In this document: piece after piece, positions 35,906-44,566 of the stretch
Layout of the letters: each line of letters begins with the position of its first letter
Position numbering within the stretch: position 1 is the first letter of the stretch
Origin: Bacteroidota bacterium
GTDB lineage: Bacteria; Bacteroidota; Bacteroidia; Flavobacteriales_D; Crocinitomicaceae
Direction: 5' to 3'
Assembly (NCBI GenBank): GCA_016192075.1
Contig: JACPUU010000016.1
Coordinates: 156,182-220,181 of the forward strand
Length of the DNA: 64,000 bases
Notes under the pieces: generated by a model
Databases searched by the model: none
What the model saw: the letters and a program-made list of their open reading frames with translations, nothing else
Told to the model about the DNA's origin: nothing
Program-made: the position numbers and the translations under genes

Positions 35906-36142
35906 ATGAAGGAGTTTCTTCGCTGCGTTACACTTCGCGGCTCTTGTCTTTCTGAGCGCAGCGAAGAAACTCCTCCCAATGCGGAATACACGGAGAACAA
36001 AATTCAACCGTACAAATTCCAATAGTGGGCAAGGTCATCCTGAGCTTGTCTCAGGATCTGCCCAACCTTTGACAGGTGCTGAAACAATTCTGATTTCTAT
36101 CAGAACAGCACGACAGTACTGAGTCATTTACAATTTTGAATT
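35906..36142. other. Intergenic region with dispersed repeat debris
   Basis: About 240 bases between the convergent outer-membrane protein and yidD genes. It contains the stretch ctttctgagcgcagcgaag (about 35950), which echoes one near 1580, and the hairpin-rich repeat at 36032-36094 that recurs at 36864-36920. No gene is apparent. Confidence 0.5.
36032..36094 (+). repeat. Hairpin-rich dispersed repeat, copy 1
   Basis: The sequence from AGGTCATCCTGAGCTTG through CTCAGGATCTGCC to GCTGAAAC matches 36864-36920 closely. It contains the stem CCTGAG/CTCAGG and a second stem near GCTGAA. The two copies flank yidD and its neighbour. Confidence 0.75.
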
Positions 36143-36406
36143 TCAATGCGAATGATTGTTACACGAATGCTTTTTTGGATTCTGTGGTACGGGGTCTTCA
36201 CCAAAACCACCCCAGGGATGGCATTTTGAAATACGTTTGGTGCCCAGGTAAATGCCTTTGATGGGGCCCCATTCTTTGATGGCCTCAATCATATATTGGC
36301 TGCAGGTAGGGTTAAAACGGCAGCTTTGCGGCAGAATGGGTGAAATGATCCACTGATAGATTTTTACCGGAAAAATGAAGATATAGTTGATGATGCGCCG
36401 GATCAT
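36143..36406 (-). CDS. yidD: Membrane protein insertion efficiency factor
   Basis: 87 residues, the full YidD family pattern: an amphipathic N-terminus ([25 protein letters not shown]), then [20 protein letters not shown] with the invariant C-x-F-x-PTCS-x-Y, and [14 protein letters not shown] at the end. YidD assists YidC insertase at the inner membrane. It overlaps the upstream zinc-ribbon gene by four bases, so the two are coupled. It is not in its common place next to rnpA/rpmH here. Confidence 0.95.
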   Translation of the reverse strand: MIRRIINYIFIFPVKIYQWIISPILPQSCRFNPTCSQYMIEAIKEWGPIKGIYLGTKRISKCHPWGGFGEDPVPQNPKKHSCNNHSH

Positions 36407-36783
36407 TTGACGTAAGATTCACGAATAACCAGGGTATAAAAACCATCTTCAAGCTGAATATAGCCCTGGTCGTAACAGAAAAAATATTTACCACCCTTGC
36501 GGGTTTCGTAGACATTGGTGAAATAGGCAAAATTAAAGCCTTCTTCCATTAGCGCTGAACCCTGAACCCGGGTCTTTCCGTTTGGATTGAATTTGGCTAA
36601 AATGCGGCGGTTTTTGCGCAGAATGTTGTTGACCTTGCGCATGTAATTTGAGTTGTCACGGTTCTCAAGATTGTGCTGTGAGTTACGGCAATAGTCAGAA
36701 CAAAAGCGCTTGTCTGACCGCCCCAGAATTTTGGTGCCGCAATGTTCACAGGTACGGGTTTTATCTTCTTTTTGCAAGGGCAT
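36403..36783 (-). CDS. Zinc-ribbon protein of unknown function
   Basis: 126 residues from ATG 36783, which fits better than an earlier in-frame start that would add an unlikely hydrophobic stretch. A zinc-ribbon of the type [23 protein letters not shown] is present at about residues 11-35, followed by a basic helix ([20 protein letters not shown]) and a beta-rich C-terminus. Proteins like this occur next to yidD in Bacteroidota. Nucleic-acid binding is plausible from the ribbon and basic helix, but not shown. Confidence 0.75.
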   Translation of the reverse strand: MPLQKEDKTRTCEHCGTKILGRSDKRFCSDYCRNSQHNLENRDNSNYMRKVNNILRKNRRILAKFNPNGKTRVQGSALMEEGFNFAYFTNVYETRKGGKYFFCYDQGYIQLEDGFYTLVIRESYVK

Positions 36784-36863
36784 TTTGATTTGGTAAGTAA
36801 AGGTAGTTGAATTGCAGGAAATTACAAATTCCAAATTCAAAAAACCAAATTCCAAAGGGTGGC

Positions 36864-36920
36864 GAGGTCATCCTGAGCTTGACTCAGGATCTGCCAACGG
36901 TTAAACAGATGCTGAAACGA
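36864..36920 (+). repeat. Hairpin-rich dispersed repeat, copy 2
   Basis: Matches 36032-36094 with small differences. Stems CCTGAG/CTCAGG and GCTGAA/TTCAGC are visible. It lies upstream of the DUF58 gene, between two gene starts. Confidence 0.75.
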
Positions 36921-36973
36921 GTTCAGCATGACTCTTGACATATTTGTGATTTGGAATTTGTACCTTTAGGTTT

Positions 36974-37900
36974 ATGTACGGCAAAATAGACATACAGGAA
37001 CTGGCCAAATTCGGAAACCTAGAATTTGTGGCCAAACAAGTGGTGGAGGGATTTATTACCGGGCTGCACCGGTCGCCGTTTCACGGATTTTCAGTAGAAT
37101 TTGCAGAGCACCGCATTTACAACACGGGCGAATCAACCCGGCACATTGACTGGAAACTCTATGCCAAAACAGACAAGCTGTTTATAAAGCGGTATGAAGA
37201 GGAAACCAATTTGCGCTGCCGCATTATTCTGGACATTTCATCGTCGATGTATTTTCCTGAAATATCAAAAGAGTATCCGCTCAACAAACTGGGTTTTAGT
37301 ATTTATTCCATTGCATCCTTGATTGAACTTTTAAAATCACAACGCGATGGGGTAGGGCTGACTATTTTTGAAGACGGTATTAAATATGACAGTGCCATTA
37401 AAACATCCAACGCACACCATAAAATGCTGTTTCATGAATTGGAGAAACGCATGACCGCGCAGCAGGAAACACTCAACCGCACCACCTCTGTTGTTAATAC
37501 CCTGCATGAGGTGGCTGAGAATAATCACAAACGTTCCCTGGTGATTTTATTCTCAGACTTTTTTACCCATGAGTCGATGGATGAACTGACCGATGCTTTT
37601 TTACATTTAAAACACAACAAGCACGAGGTGCTGCTTTTTAATGTGGTAGATAAAAAGCACGAGCTTGATTTTGAGTTCCCGAACAAGCCCACCACCTTTA
37701 TTGACCTGGAGAGCGGTGAAAAGGTAAAACTGCACCCCGGCGAGATCAAAAATGCCTTTAAACAAGAGGTTGAAGCGGTAATGACGGAGTTGAAACTGAA
37801 GTGTTCGCAGTTTAAAATTGATTTTGTGGAGGCAGATATTCGCGAGGGACTAGCCTTTGTGCTTCAGCAATATCTGATCAAACGGCAAAAAATTATTTGA
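36974..37900 (+). CDS. DUF58 / VWA-like protein
   Basis: 308 residues. The signature of the DUF58 family is in GEYDIRHIDWKLYAKTDKLFIKRYEEE-like text (here STRHIDWKLYAKTDKLFIK, about residues 58-76), followed by a von Willebrand A-like fold with the MIDAS-like DISSSMYFPE near 93. Such proteins usually partner a MoxR-type AAA+ ATPase and take part in assembly or metal insertion; none is adjacent here. A TACCTTTA -7-like box stands about 10 bases before the ATG. The gene precedes the tRNA-Asp gene. Confidence 0.85.
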   Translation: MYGKIDIQELAKFGNLEFVAKQVVEGFITGLHRSPFHGFSVEFAEHRIYNTGESTRHIDWKLYAKTDKLFIKRYEEETNLRCRIILDISSSMYFPEISKEYPLNKLGFSIYSIASLIELLKSQRDGVGLTIFEDGIKYDSAIKTSNAHHKMLFHELEKRMTAQQETLNRTTSVVNTLHEVAENNHKRSLVILFSDFFTHESMDELTDAFLHLKHNKHEVLLFNVVDKKHELDFEFPNKPTTFIDLESGEKVKLHPGEIKNAFKQEVEAVMTELKLKCSQFKIDFVEADIREGLAFVLQQYLIKRQKII

Positions 37901-38002
37901 TTTTTTTGTCCATTTGTTTGCACGGGACGAAAAAATGCTTAATTTTGTCGCTCCTTTCAAAGGAAAGGGATGTTCTCCTACGCTAAGGCTACGGAGGACG
38001 AT

Positions 38003-38076
38003 GGTTTGGTAGTTCAGTTGGTTAGAATACATGCCTGTCACGCATGGGGTCGCGGGTTCGAGTCCCGTCCAGACCG
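38003..38076 (+). tRNA. tRNA-Asp (anticodon GTC)
   Basis: A complete cloverleaf: acceptor GGTTTGG pairing with CCAGACC (one G-U pair), D-arm, anticodon stem CATGC/GCATG with loop CTGTCAC giving anticodon GTC, and a T-arm with GGTTCGAGTCC. The discriminator is G; CCA does not follow cleanly. The gene is directly upstream of the mobile-element-like block, so its 3' end is a likely integration site. Confidence 0.95.
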
Positions 38077-38087
38077 CCCAAAAGACT

Positions 38088-38117
38088 AAAGCCGCTCAGA
38101 TTTGGGCGGCTTTTTTC
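38088..38117 (+). terminator. Intrinsic terminator after tRNA-Asp
   Basis: AAAGCCGC (38088-38095) and GCGGCTTT (38106-38113) form an 8-bp stem followed by a T-run. Confidence 0.85.
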
Positions 38118-38489
38118 GTTCTTAGGTCTTGTTTTTTCTACTTATTTAAAAAACAACCCCAAATAAACCGGTACGGCTCCAGTACCCAGAAAAGTACCCA
38201 GTTTTGGCCAAATAGTACCCAGAAAAGTACCCTTGCTAAAGGCAACCAGAAGATAGAAAATACGTTATTCATAGAACTGGCCAATGCGCAACATTTGGTG
38301 GGAGCCCTTCTTAGGCAACAAGCGCTAACCGGCGGATTCTTCAAAGCCCGCTAGCAGTCCAAAAAATACAGCCTGATTTAGTATGAAAAAACTAATGAAG
38401 ATTGCGCTTTGCTTTGTTAAGCGAGTGGAGCGCATCGAAATTAGCAAGCGGAATGGAATAATTATCCAGTTCCGGAACAAAGATTAAAA
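38118..38489. other. Gap between tRNA-Asp and the element terminator, with a direct repeat
   Basis: About 370 bases without a credible gene. The 19-base sequence AGTACCCAGAAAAGTACCC occurs twice (38181-38199 and 38214-38232). A tyrosine-recombinase gene is usually found here in tRNA-inserted elements, but no integrase motif (R...HxxR...Y) could be seen in either direction. This may be an attachment-site region or a remnant of one. Confidence 0.5.
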
Positions 38490-38530
38490 AAGAATGCCCG
38501 GGTTTCACTACCCGGGCATTCTTGCTTTTT
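38490..38530 (-). terminator. Strong terminator of the long leftward operon
   Basis: A perfect 13-bp stem AAGAATGCCCGGG (38490-38502) / CCCGGGCATTCTT (38511-38523) with an 8-base loop. On the minus strand it is followed by TTTTTTAATC, so it ends the leftward operon; a T-rich tail on the plus strand lets it work both ways. Confidence 0.9.
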
Positions 38531-38543
38531 GGTTCTAGTAAAC

Positions 38544-38840
38544 CTATTTTTGCTGTCGACTGAGTAGTTTTAATATTCTCTCAAGTTCATTTTTCGGAAC
38601 TAAGACCGTATTGCCTTCATTAACACATTTCAAAGTTCCCCTTTTTTGACGGCCTTTCAATCCTAAAAAGGTGATGCCTGTTATGTGACTTACTTCTTTG
38701 AGCGAATAGTATTCTTTTCCCTCATTGAGTTTTTGAGGAGAGGCCATACGATTCAATTTTTCTTCAACCCTCCGATCTACCATTTCCTCTAAACTTCTGA
38801 GAAAGGAAGATAATAGGCTTTCAAACCCTGCACTTTCCAT
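38544..38840 (-). CDS. Small helix-turn-helix protein (MerR/excisionase-like)
   Basis: 98 residues. An N-terminal helical segment of about 40 residues (SLLSSFLRSLEEMVDRRVEEKLNRM) precedes an excisionase/MerR-like winged helix (EYYSLKEVSHITGITFLGLKGRQKRGTLKCVNEGNTVLVPKNEL). It is the last gene of the leftward element operon. Proteins of this kind act as excisionases or regulators in mobile elements; here it may direct excision or repression, but the integrase partner is missing from the window. Confidence 0.75.
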   Translation of the reverse strand: MESAGFESLLSSFLRSLEEMVDRRVEEKLNRMASPQKLNEGKEYYSLKEVSHITGITFLGLKGRQKRGTLKCVNEGNTVLVPKNELERILKLLSRQQK

Positions 38841-38848
38841 ACTAATTC

Positions 38849-40315
38849 TTAAAAAATATCTAACTCGCCTCCCTGATTGAACCTTCCATACTGACTGGCC
38901 TTTCCTTTTTCATAAACATTCACCACTACATCCACATCATGCTGAAACTGATTACTTCCCCGAAACTTGCCATCTTTAGTAGTTTGGAAAATATAAATGA
39001 ATGCTTTATCAGAGTATTGTTCCTGCAACAGGTTCAACTCTGTTGGTGTTAATCCGAGTTTTGTTACACTATCCAGGAAAATGAAATTGTAGCCGCTTAT
39101 ATCATCCGGCAGATAATTACTCACGTCCAACTGTTCGTGCGCAACCGCATCCAGCTTCTCAATCAGCGTATCATCAATCCCCTCTTCTTTTGCCACATAC
39201 AAAACACGCCCGTGATTCCGTGCCAGGTGACCTGCAAAGTCAACCGCTAAAATAGACTTACCCATTTTTGGGAGTCCGTAGATCATCATGGTAAAATTTC
39301 GCGACGGGTTGCCAATGAAGTCCAGCCATTTTCCGGTTAATCCGAGCTTTTCAAATTTGAGTTGCACGGCATCCAGACTATTCATGATAGTATTTTCAGG
39401 AACACGTCCGGTACCACTTAAACTTTCAGCTTCATAAGTATACCCCAAAATACCATGTAGTCCATTCAGTTCTAGTTTTGCAATTCGCAGAATACCCCTT
39501 TTGGGATTCTTGTTTACAAAATCCTTCAGGTTCCGAAGAATTGACTCAATTTCCTTCCAGTACTTGTCAGATTTGTTGATCTTCTCGCTTTGAATAGCGT
39601 TAATGATTCGTTTAAAGAGATTTTCAACTTTTTTGGTTTCAATTAATTTCCCCTGAAGTCCTATATAACTCTTAATGAATTTGATTGACAGATACTCCAC
39701 CTGTTTACCCAGTATTGAGCTATATTCTTCTAGAATTGCTTCCGGATGGTCAACCGTTATTTTTTGTTTATCCGATACAAATCTGGAATGCAGTTTTATG
39801 AGTTCGTCCTGAATTTGAAGAATCTGGTCCGCATACTTTGAGGTTTTTCGGATGCGCATTTCTTTCATTGACCTTTGAAGCATGTTCAAGAACAGTCTGA
39901 TCTGGTGCCTGATTTTTTTCTTCCCGTGCAGTCCCAAAAATTTTTTTATGAATTTTAACTCCAGGCTAATTAATTCTACTTGTTGCGGACTTGCACCAAG
40001 ACCACTTAATGGACCCGGCGCCGTTGTTTCATCAGAATCAAAGATGATATAATCCTCTCCACTTTCCTGATCGGTGTAAACGCCACTAATGGTAGCTTCT
40101 TTCTGTCCCCTTTTTCGCAGAAAATCAAAGAACTTTTCAAAATACAAATCGATGGTTCGCCTTACAAAATCATACGCTCTGTATTGCGCATCTGATTTTC
40201 CTTTCTGGGTGGTCTCATCAACGTAATCCCAACCCTTTTGCAAGGATTCTGGAAGTCTGGATTTCGATATATTTCGTGTACTGATGTACCGGTAATAATT
40301 CCCTATTGACAACAT
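38849..40315 (-). CDS. RecA/RadA-like ATPase with a long helical N-terminus
   Basis: 488 residues. Residues 1-335 are mostly helical, with LPESLQKGWDYVDETTQKGK near 21 and a LSGLGASP segment near 103. From about 340 there is a P-loop ATPase of the RecA/KaiC type: Walker A GLPKMGKS (347-354), a Walker B-like strand NFIFLDSV (410-417), and a tail with FRGSNQFQHDVDVVVNV that matches RadA-like ATPases of mobile elements. It probably binds DNA and uses ATP in element replication, recombination or DNA movement. It could equally be a DNA-packaging motor, but a typical FtsK/HerA signature is absent. Confidence 0.75.
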   Translation of the reverse strand: MLSIGNYYRYISTRNISKSRLPESLQKGWDYVDETTQKGKSDAQYRAYDFVRRTIDLYFEKFFDFLRKRGQKEATISGVYTDQESGEDYIIFDSDETTAPGPLSGLGASPQQVELISLELKFIKKFLGLHGKKKIRHQIRLFLNMLQRSMKEMRIRKTSKYADQILQIQDELIKLHSRFVSDKQKITVDHPEAILEEYSSILGKQVEYLSIKFIKSYIGLQGKLIETKKVENLFKRIINAIQSEKINKSDKYWKEIESILRNLKDFVNKNPKRGILRIAKLELNGLHGILGYTYEAESLSGTGRVPENTIMNSLDAVQLKFEKLGLTGKWLDFIGNPSRNFTMMIYGLPKMGKSILAVDFAGHLARNHGRVLYVAKEEGIDDTLIEKLDAVAHEQLDVSNYLPDDISGYNFIFLDSVTKLGLTPTELNLLQEQYSDKAFIYIFQTTKDGKFRGSNQFQHDVDVVVNVYEKGKASQYGRFNQGGELDIF

Positions 40316-40325
40316 ACATTTCGCG

Positions 40326-40925
40326 TTATAATTTTCTTAATTCACGTTCGATTTTGCCAGCTTTTTTTTTCATTTCGGAAGAGGTCTTATTCAAATTGGG
40401 TGAATTGGCCACAAGTAACTCATCATGCAGATTATGATATGTTGACTGAAATCCCAACAGCCCACTGTCCGCAAAAGAATTATGACTTTCTTTGGTCATA
40501 ATAATATGATCCACAAATTGAATTCTGAGAAGTTTGGCGGCTGCTGCCAATTCCCTTGTTATGCTCAAATCGTTGTCGCTGGGTTGTGGATTTCCGCCTG
40601 GGTGATTGTGCGCTAAAATAAAGGCAGAGGCTAGCGATTTAACAGCTGTTGCCAGTATCAGTACAGTATCAACAATCCCTGAAGACCTGCCACCGACTGT
40701 ATGTTTATAGAATCCGAGGGGTTTATTGCCCCGATTAAGATAAAGCACGAACATAACCTCGTGCAATTCTATTTCTTCCTTATCATAAAGGTTTCTCAAA
40801 ACTTTTGAGGCGTCTTCTGAACTTTTTATTTTTGGCAAAGCAGCCACAAAATTTCCAGAATTGTATTTTAACTCTATTTCCGGCACATTTATAATCACGC
40901 CCGATTGTTTAGTCTGCTTACTCAT
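40326..40925 (-). CDS. RadC-like JAMM (JAB1/MPN) protein
   Basis: 199 residues. All parts of the JAMM motif are present: Glu in LHEVMFVLYLN (near 56), then AFILAHNHPGGNPQPSDNDL with His106-x-His108 and Ser116-x2-Asp119. The RadC signature VGGRSSGIVD precedes it. RadC-like proteins are very frequent in mobile elements; their role (DNA processing, or metal-dependent isopeptidase) is unsettled. Its end lies 10 bases before the RecA-like gene, and its start overlaps the methyltransferase gene by 8 bases. Confidence 0.9.
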   Translation of the reverse strand: MSKQTKQSGVIINVPEIELKYNSGNFVAALPKIKSSEDASKVLRNLYDKEEIELHEVMFVLYLNRGNKPLGFYKHTVGGRSSGIVDTVLILATAVKSLASAFILAHNHPGGNPQPSDNDLSITRELAAAAKLLRIQFVDHIIMTKESHNSFADSGLLGFQSTYHNLHDELLVANSPNLNKTSSEMKKKAGKIERELRKL

Positions 40926-43032
40926 ACCGGAATTTTTTTAATTGATCCATTAATAGAACAGCTCTTTCTTCCGGCAATGTCATTTGTGAATCCGGCAAAC
41001 CATTCAAAGCCGTTGGGTTTAATTTTTTTGCGATAGCTTTCATGACCGAACTGGTAATTGCATTGCCCAATAATCCGTAGCGCGCATGGTCTGAGATTTC
41101 CTTAATTTCGCCTTCGTAGTTTCCAAACCGGGTCCAGTTATCCGGCAGTCCCTGTAGCCTTTCACATTCAATCGGCGTTAGTTTCCTTACCCTGTTTCCG
41201 ACTTTTACAAAACCATTCACATAACCACCACTCGACATAAGTGTGGGTGAGAATCCATCCGTTGAATAGATTCTACCTGCCTGGTGATTGTTTTTTTGAC
41301 CGACAACTTTTATTTTGGCCTCCCGAATTTTACTTTCTTCATATCCAGAGGAGAGAGGAAATATTTGCGGGCTACCGACTTCTCTAAGACATCCGACAAG
41401 GAAAATCCGCTCTCTGTTTTGGGGTAGAAACCAGGCAGAATTAATAAGTTGCCATTGGCACTCATATACCCCAAGCTTGGCAATTTCACGCAGTACAACT
41501 TCAAAGTCTTTTCCCTGGTTACTGAAGAAAAGCCCTTTGACGTTTTCAAAGACAAAAACTTTGGGACGCAACCGGTCAATAATTCCAATTGCATCAAAAA
41601 AGAACTTACTTCTTTTCCCGAAGATTCCTTCCTGTTTGCCAGCATTTGAAAGATTTTGGCAAGGAGACCCGAAGGTAATGAGATCCGGCCTTTGAATTTT
41701 TTTCGTTTTGATTTGCTGAACGCTCCCAACATACGTTGCATTTTTGAAGTTGTATTTGTAATTCGCTATTGCATGTTTGTCAATTTCACTATAATAGTGT
41801 TCCCTGAATGAAAAACCTGCATCCAGCAAGCCCTTTGGAAAAGCCCCAATACCGGAAAACAAATCAAGATAATTGATTGTTGTTTTACTGCCTGCAGGGG
41901 CATTTTGCCTTACTCCGTCAAGTGAGGGTAGTGTTTGAATCATGGGTGCAAAGACACGCTTCCAGAGTTCGTCAAAATTGACAACGGGCGGTTTTTCTCG
42001 TGATGCATCAGGTTTCAGTTTCTTCAAAAATTCCTGCCTCCTTCCATCAATCAGGATAAGGTAGAGCTTAGCCGGAATCCCTGAGATATTGAATAGCTTT
42101 TGCGTATCTATCTGAATAACATCTGATACCTGGTAGCGACTGATCAGATAATGCAAAAATTCCTGATCTGATTTACCCGGTGATTTTTTGAATTTCGCCG
42201 AATGATCGCTTAGGAGTACGGCAGCCCTTCCTTTTACTGTAAGCGTTTCCAGCGCATTTAATGCGACGATTTTGTCCAAACATGCTGTTTTGTAAGCTTT
42301 AAATGTTTCTTTCCTGCTTATCTTTCCGTAAGGAGGGTTGACCAGAACGGCATCAAATTGGTGGTGATGGTTAACCAATGGGGTTGCGTAATTAACATTT
42401 AGTATACGGATAAATCCTTCTGCGTTCAAAATTTGTCTTTGAAACAGACGCGGATCACTTACCACCATCTTGCGATACCAGGGCATGATACCCAAAAGGC
42501 CGTTTCCTGCTACCGGATTGAACAATTTTTTTGGGTCATCATGTCCGCACCACTGTCCCATCAGATAGGCAATTGGCAGTGGGGTAGGAAATTCGGTTAT
42601 AAATGTGTCTACCTGCTTATCATTGGTTATTTGCTGAAATTTTCCTTTAGCTGCCAATTTTTCCGTTGACTTAGATTCACCTTTCGCCTTTTTAATTGAT
42701 GTTTTTTCCTTTCTTGTTTTGCCTTCCTGAAATGAGCGATTAATATTTAGTTGTGACTTCGACAGTTGTATCAGGTCATTGTATCGTTGCCAAATACCTT
42801 TTGCGTTGAAATCGGCAAACGATCTGGCGGCAAGGACAAACGCAAATTCGGTAAAATCCTTCAATTGTTTTTTTTGAGCTATTCCAAATTCCCTCGCTAT
42901 GGTTTCCAATTCAACCAGATTTATTTCTTTCCGGGCAAACAAAATTTGCTCTACACGCTTGACAAATTCAAGATAATTTGCCGGGAGCATTAGATCATTT
43001 TGATTCGTATGATTTGACGGCTGATTGTTCAT
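40918..43032 (-). CDS. Fused N6-adenine and C5-cytosine DNA methyltransferase
   Basis: 704 residues. The N-terminal half contains an N6-adenine-type set: FNPVAGNGLLGI near 171 (motif I region) and VNPPYGKISR near 231 (motif IV, NPPY). The C-terminal half (from about 387) is a full C5-cytosine enzyme: DLFSGIGAF (motif I), GSPCQNLS (catalytic Cys458), FENVKG (VI), QNRERIFLVGC (VIII), RKLTPIECERLQGLPDNW (IX) and GNAITSS (X). Such combinations are seen in phages and plasmids that protect their DNA against host restriction, and no cognate nuclease gene is next to it. The start overlaps the upstream small gene by four bases. Confidence 0.9.
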   Translation of the reverse strand: MNNQPSNHTNQNDLMLPANYLEFVKRVEQILFARKEINLVELETIAREFGIAQKKQLKDFTEFAFVLAARSFADFNAKGIWQRYNDLIQLSKSQLNINRSFQEGKTRKEKTSIKKAKGESKSTEKLAAKGKFQQITNDKQVDTFITEFPTPLPIAYLMGQWCGHDDPKKLFNPVAGNGLLGIMPWYRKMVVSDPRLFQRQILNAEGFIRILNVNYATPLVNHHHQFDAVLVNPPYGKISRKETFKAYKTACLDKIVALNALETLTVKGRAAVLLSDHSAKFKKSPGKSDQEFLHYLISRYQVSDVIQIDTQKLFNISGIPAKLYLILIDGRRQEFLKKLKPDASREKPPVVNFDELWKRVFAPMIQTLPSLDGVRQNAPAGSKTTINYLDLFSGIGAFPKGLLDAGFSFREHYYSEIDKHAIANYKYNFKNATYVGSVQQIKTKKIQRPDLITFGSPCQNLSNAGKQEGIFGKRSKFFFDAIGIIDRLRPKVFVFENVKGLFFSNQGKDFEVVLREIAKLGVYECQWQLINSAWFLPQNRERIFLVGCLREVGSPQIFPLSSGYEESKIREAKIKVVGQKNNHQAGRIYSTDGFSPTLMSSGGYVNGFVKVGNRVRKLTPIECERLQGLPDNWTRFGNYEGEIKEISDHARYGLLGNAITSSVMKAIAKKLNPTALNGLPDSQMTLPEERAVLLMDQLKKFRYE

Positions 43033-43256
43033 TGGACACTTGCTTTTTGTTGCTTCAATTCTTCGGTTAAAACAAAAATTGTCTTATGAAGTTTTTCATT
43101 CTCCACTTCCAGCACCCGCATTTTTTCCACATCCTGATCTGGGTCATACACCTGATTGAGTACCCCCACATAAAAACCGATGCTTCCGATAAAGCCAATT
43201 ACGGACAGAAAAAATGTCCAGCGCTGGTAATCTATTTTTGCTTTGATTTTTTTCAT
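43029..43256 (-). CDS. Small membrane protein with a coiled coil
   Basis: 75 residues. One membrane helix (about 13-32, WTFFLSVIGFIGSIGFYVGVL) and a coiled-coil tail (about 42-70, VEKMRVLEVENEKLHKTIFVLTEELKQQKA). It overlaps the methyltransferase start by four bases and precedes it in the operon. A spanin-like or holin-like role is possible by size, but nothing specific supports it. Confidence 0.65.
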   Translation of the reverse strand: MKKIKAKIDYQRWTFFLSVIGFIGSIGFYVGVLNQVYDPDQDVEKMRVLEVENEKLHKTIFVLTEELKQQKASVQ

Positions 43257-43266
43257 GTGATTGAGT

Positions 43267-43962
43267 TTATTCTGTCTCTTCTTCGGTTTGATTTTCTGTC
43301 ACCCACATTAATCCAGCGGTGATCACGGTAGCTGCTGTAAGTCCGATTGCAAAGCGCCGCATCCGGGTGCGGAACTCCATGCGCTGATCAATCAAAGTAT
43401 AAGTAAATTTGTTCCCGTACAGCTCCCGGTGTTTTTCACAGAGGGTCATAAAAAAATTAAACTCATCTGCCTTTTGAAAAACCTGACATCCGGCGGAGTG
43501 ATTTTCTACCTCGTAAGTAGTACCTTTTTTTTTTGCGCGGTGAATGTTGATTCCAAACCTTCCGGTATCCAAACGCCCGTTGTAAAAATCCAGGATCGCA
43601 TTCCTGTTATAGTCCCGCATCACTGTGACATTACCACCACCTTGCACCAGGGCGTAATATTTGCCCCGGTGCAATCCAACTTTGTACACATCTATATATT
43701 GCCCGGGATAAAGCATCGCAGTTCCCTGCGGGCTCATCGGATTTTTGAGCCAGTAAGTACCCGGATCAGTGGTGCATTTGAACAGGTAATGCGTCCATTT
43801 GGCAATCCGTTTTTGTGAAGTATTGAAGAACACATGCAGCTCATCATCAAACCGGTTGGGCGTTTCATTTTTGGAGCGTACACCCCAGATGTTGAGCCGG
43901 AAAGGTTCTTTGTACAACACATACCCGTACCGCTTTGCAATATGTCTTAGTTGCGCAATCAC
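43267..43962 (-). CDS. L,D-transpeptidase-like hydrolase, copy 2 (with C-terminal membrane helix)
   Basis: 231 residues. The catalytic neighbourhood FGINIHRAKKKGTTYEVENHSAGCQVFQ matches the YkuD-like pattern His...Ser-x-Gly-Cys, in which the Cys is the nucleophile. The rest resembles its neighbour at 43967 (FNIWGVRS, TTDPGTYWLKNPMSPQGTA, YPGQYIDVYKVGLHRGKYYALVQ, RDYNRNAILDF). A membrane helix (about 204-222) follows at the C-terminus. YkuD-like enzymes of mobile elements modify or cut peptidoglycan cross-links; the two copies may act in entry or release. Whether it is a transpeptidase or an amidase-like hydrolase cannot be read here. Confidence 0.75.
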   Translation of the reverse strand: MIAQLRHIAKRYGYVLYKEPFRLNIWGVRSKNETPNRFDDELHVFFNTSQKRIAKWTHYLFKCTTDPGTYWLKNPMSPQGTAMLYPGQYIDVYKVGLHRGKYYALVQGGGNVTVMRDYNRNAILDFYNGRLDTGRFGINIHRAKKKGTTYEVENHSAGCQVFQKADEFNFFMTLCEKHRELYGNKFTYTLIDQRMEFRTRMRRFAIGLTAATVITAGLMWVTENQTEEETE

Positions 43963-43966
43963 CCGT

Positions 43967-44566
43967 TTAATTCTTTGGATAAAAATCAGCTTCGTTGATT
44001 AGGGTGTAAGTGAACTTATTGCCGTGGTTTTTAATAGCCATATTCACCAAAAACATAAAGGCATCAAAGCCGCTTTGGATCACTGCGCAACCTGTACTGT
44101 AGGTACCAACATGCTGCGATACTTTGTCAACGGCTTCGCGGTGAATATTCAGGCCGATGCTCCCCGAAAGAAGCACTCCCATGAGTTCCGCCACTTCATT
44201 TTTATTGGCATCGCGGTAGAAGGTTATTTCCCTGTTCTGGCAGAGAGCATCGTACTGGTTGTTATGTTTGCGTTTGATGAACGCATCCACGTATTGCCCT
44301 TCGGCAGTAATTGCATAACCCTCGGATTTCAGTGGATTTTTCAAGTAATACAAACCGGGTTTGGTGGTACAGGGAAAATAAACCGGGAGCTGTTCTTCAA
44401 GGTCATCTTCAAAAATCACCATCAGGGTTTCGTTGAAAATATCCGTGCGTAAACTCGCTGACCGGATGCCAATGATGTTGAGATGGTATGGTTTACCACC
44501 TTCATAAAAGAGATACCCCTTTTCAGAAAACACCTTTTTGACTTGACGGATCGTTGGCTTAAACAT
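43967..44566 (-). CDS. L,D-transpeptidase-like hydrolase, copy 1
   Basis: 199 residues from the ATG at 44566; longer frames run into the neighbouring gene. Motifs parallel the adjacent paralogue: PYHLNIIGIRSASL, TTKPGLYYLKNPLKSEGYAITAEGQYVDAFI, GLNIHREAV...YSTGCAVIQ (His and Cys of the YkuD-like site). It lacks the C-terminal membrane helix of the other copy. The start overlaps the upstream peptidoglycan-binding gene by eight bases. Two related wall-active enzymes side by side suggest different targets or an active and a structural version. Confidence 0.75.
   Translation of the reverse strand: MFKPTIRQVKKVFSEKGYLFYEGGKPYHLNIIGIRSASLRTDIFNETLMVIFEDDLEEQLPVYFPCTTKPGLYYLKNPLKSEGYAITAEGQYVDAFIKRKHNNQYDALCQNREITFYRDANKNEVAELMGVLLSGSIGLNIHREAVDKVSQHVGTYSTGCAVIQSGFDAFMFLVNMAIKNHGNKFTYTLINEADFYPKN

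Noticed and set aside
38031..38354. Possible integrase remnant downstream of tRNA-Asp
   Set aside because: Only repeated SSTQKSTQ-like text; no R, HxxR or Y motifs of tyrosine recombinases, so not called.
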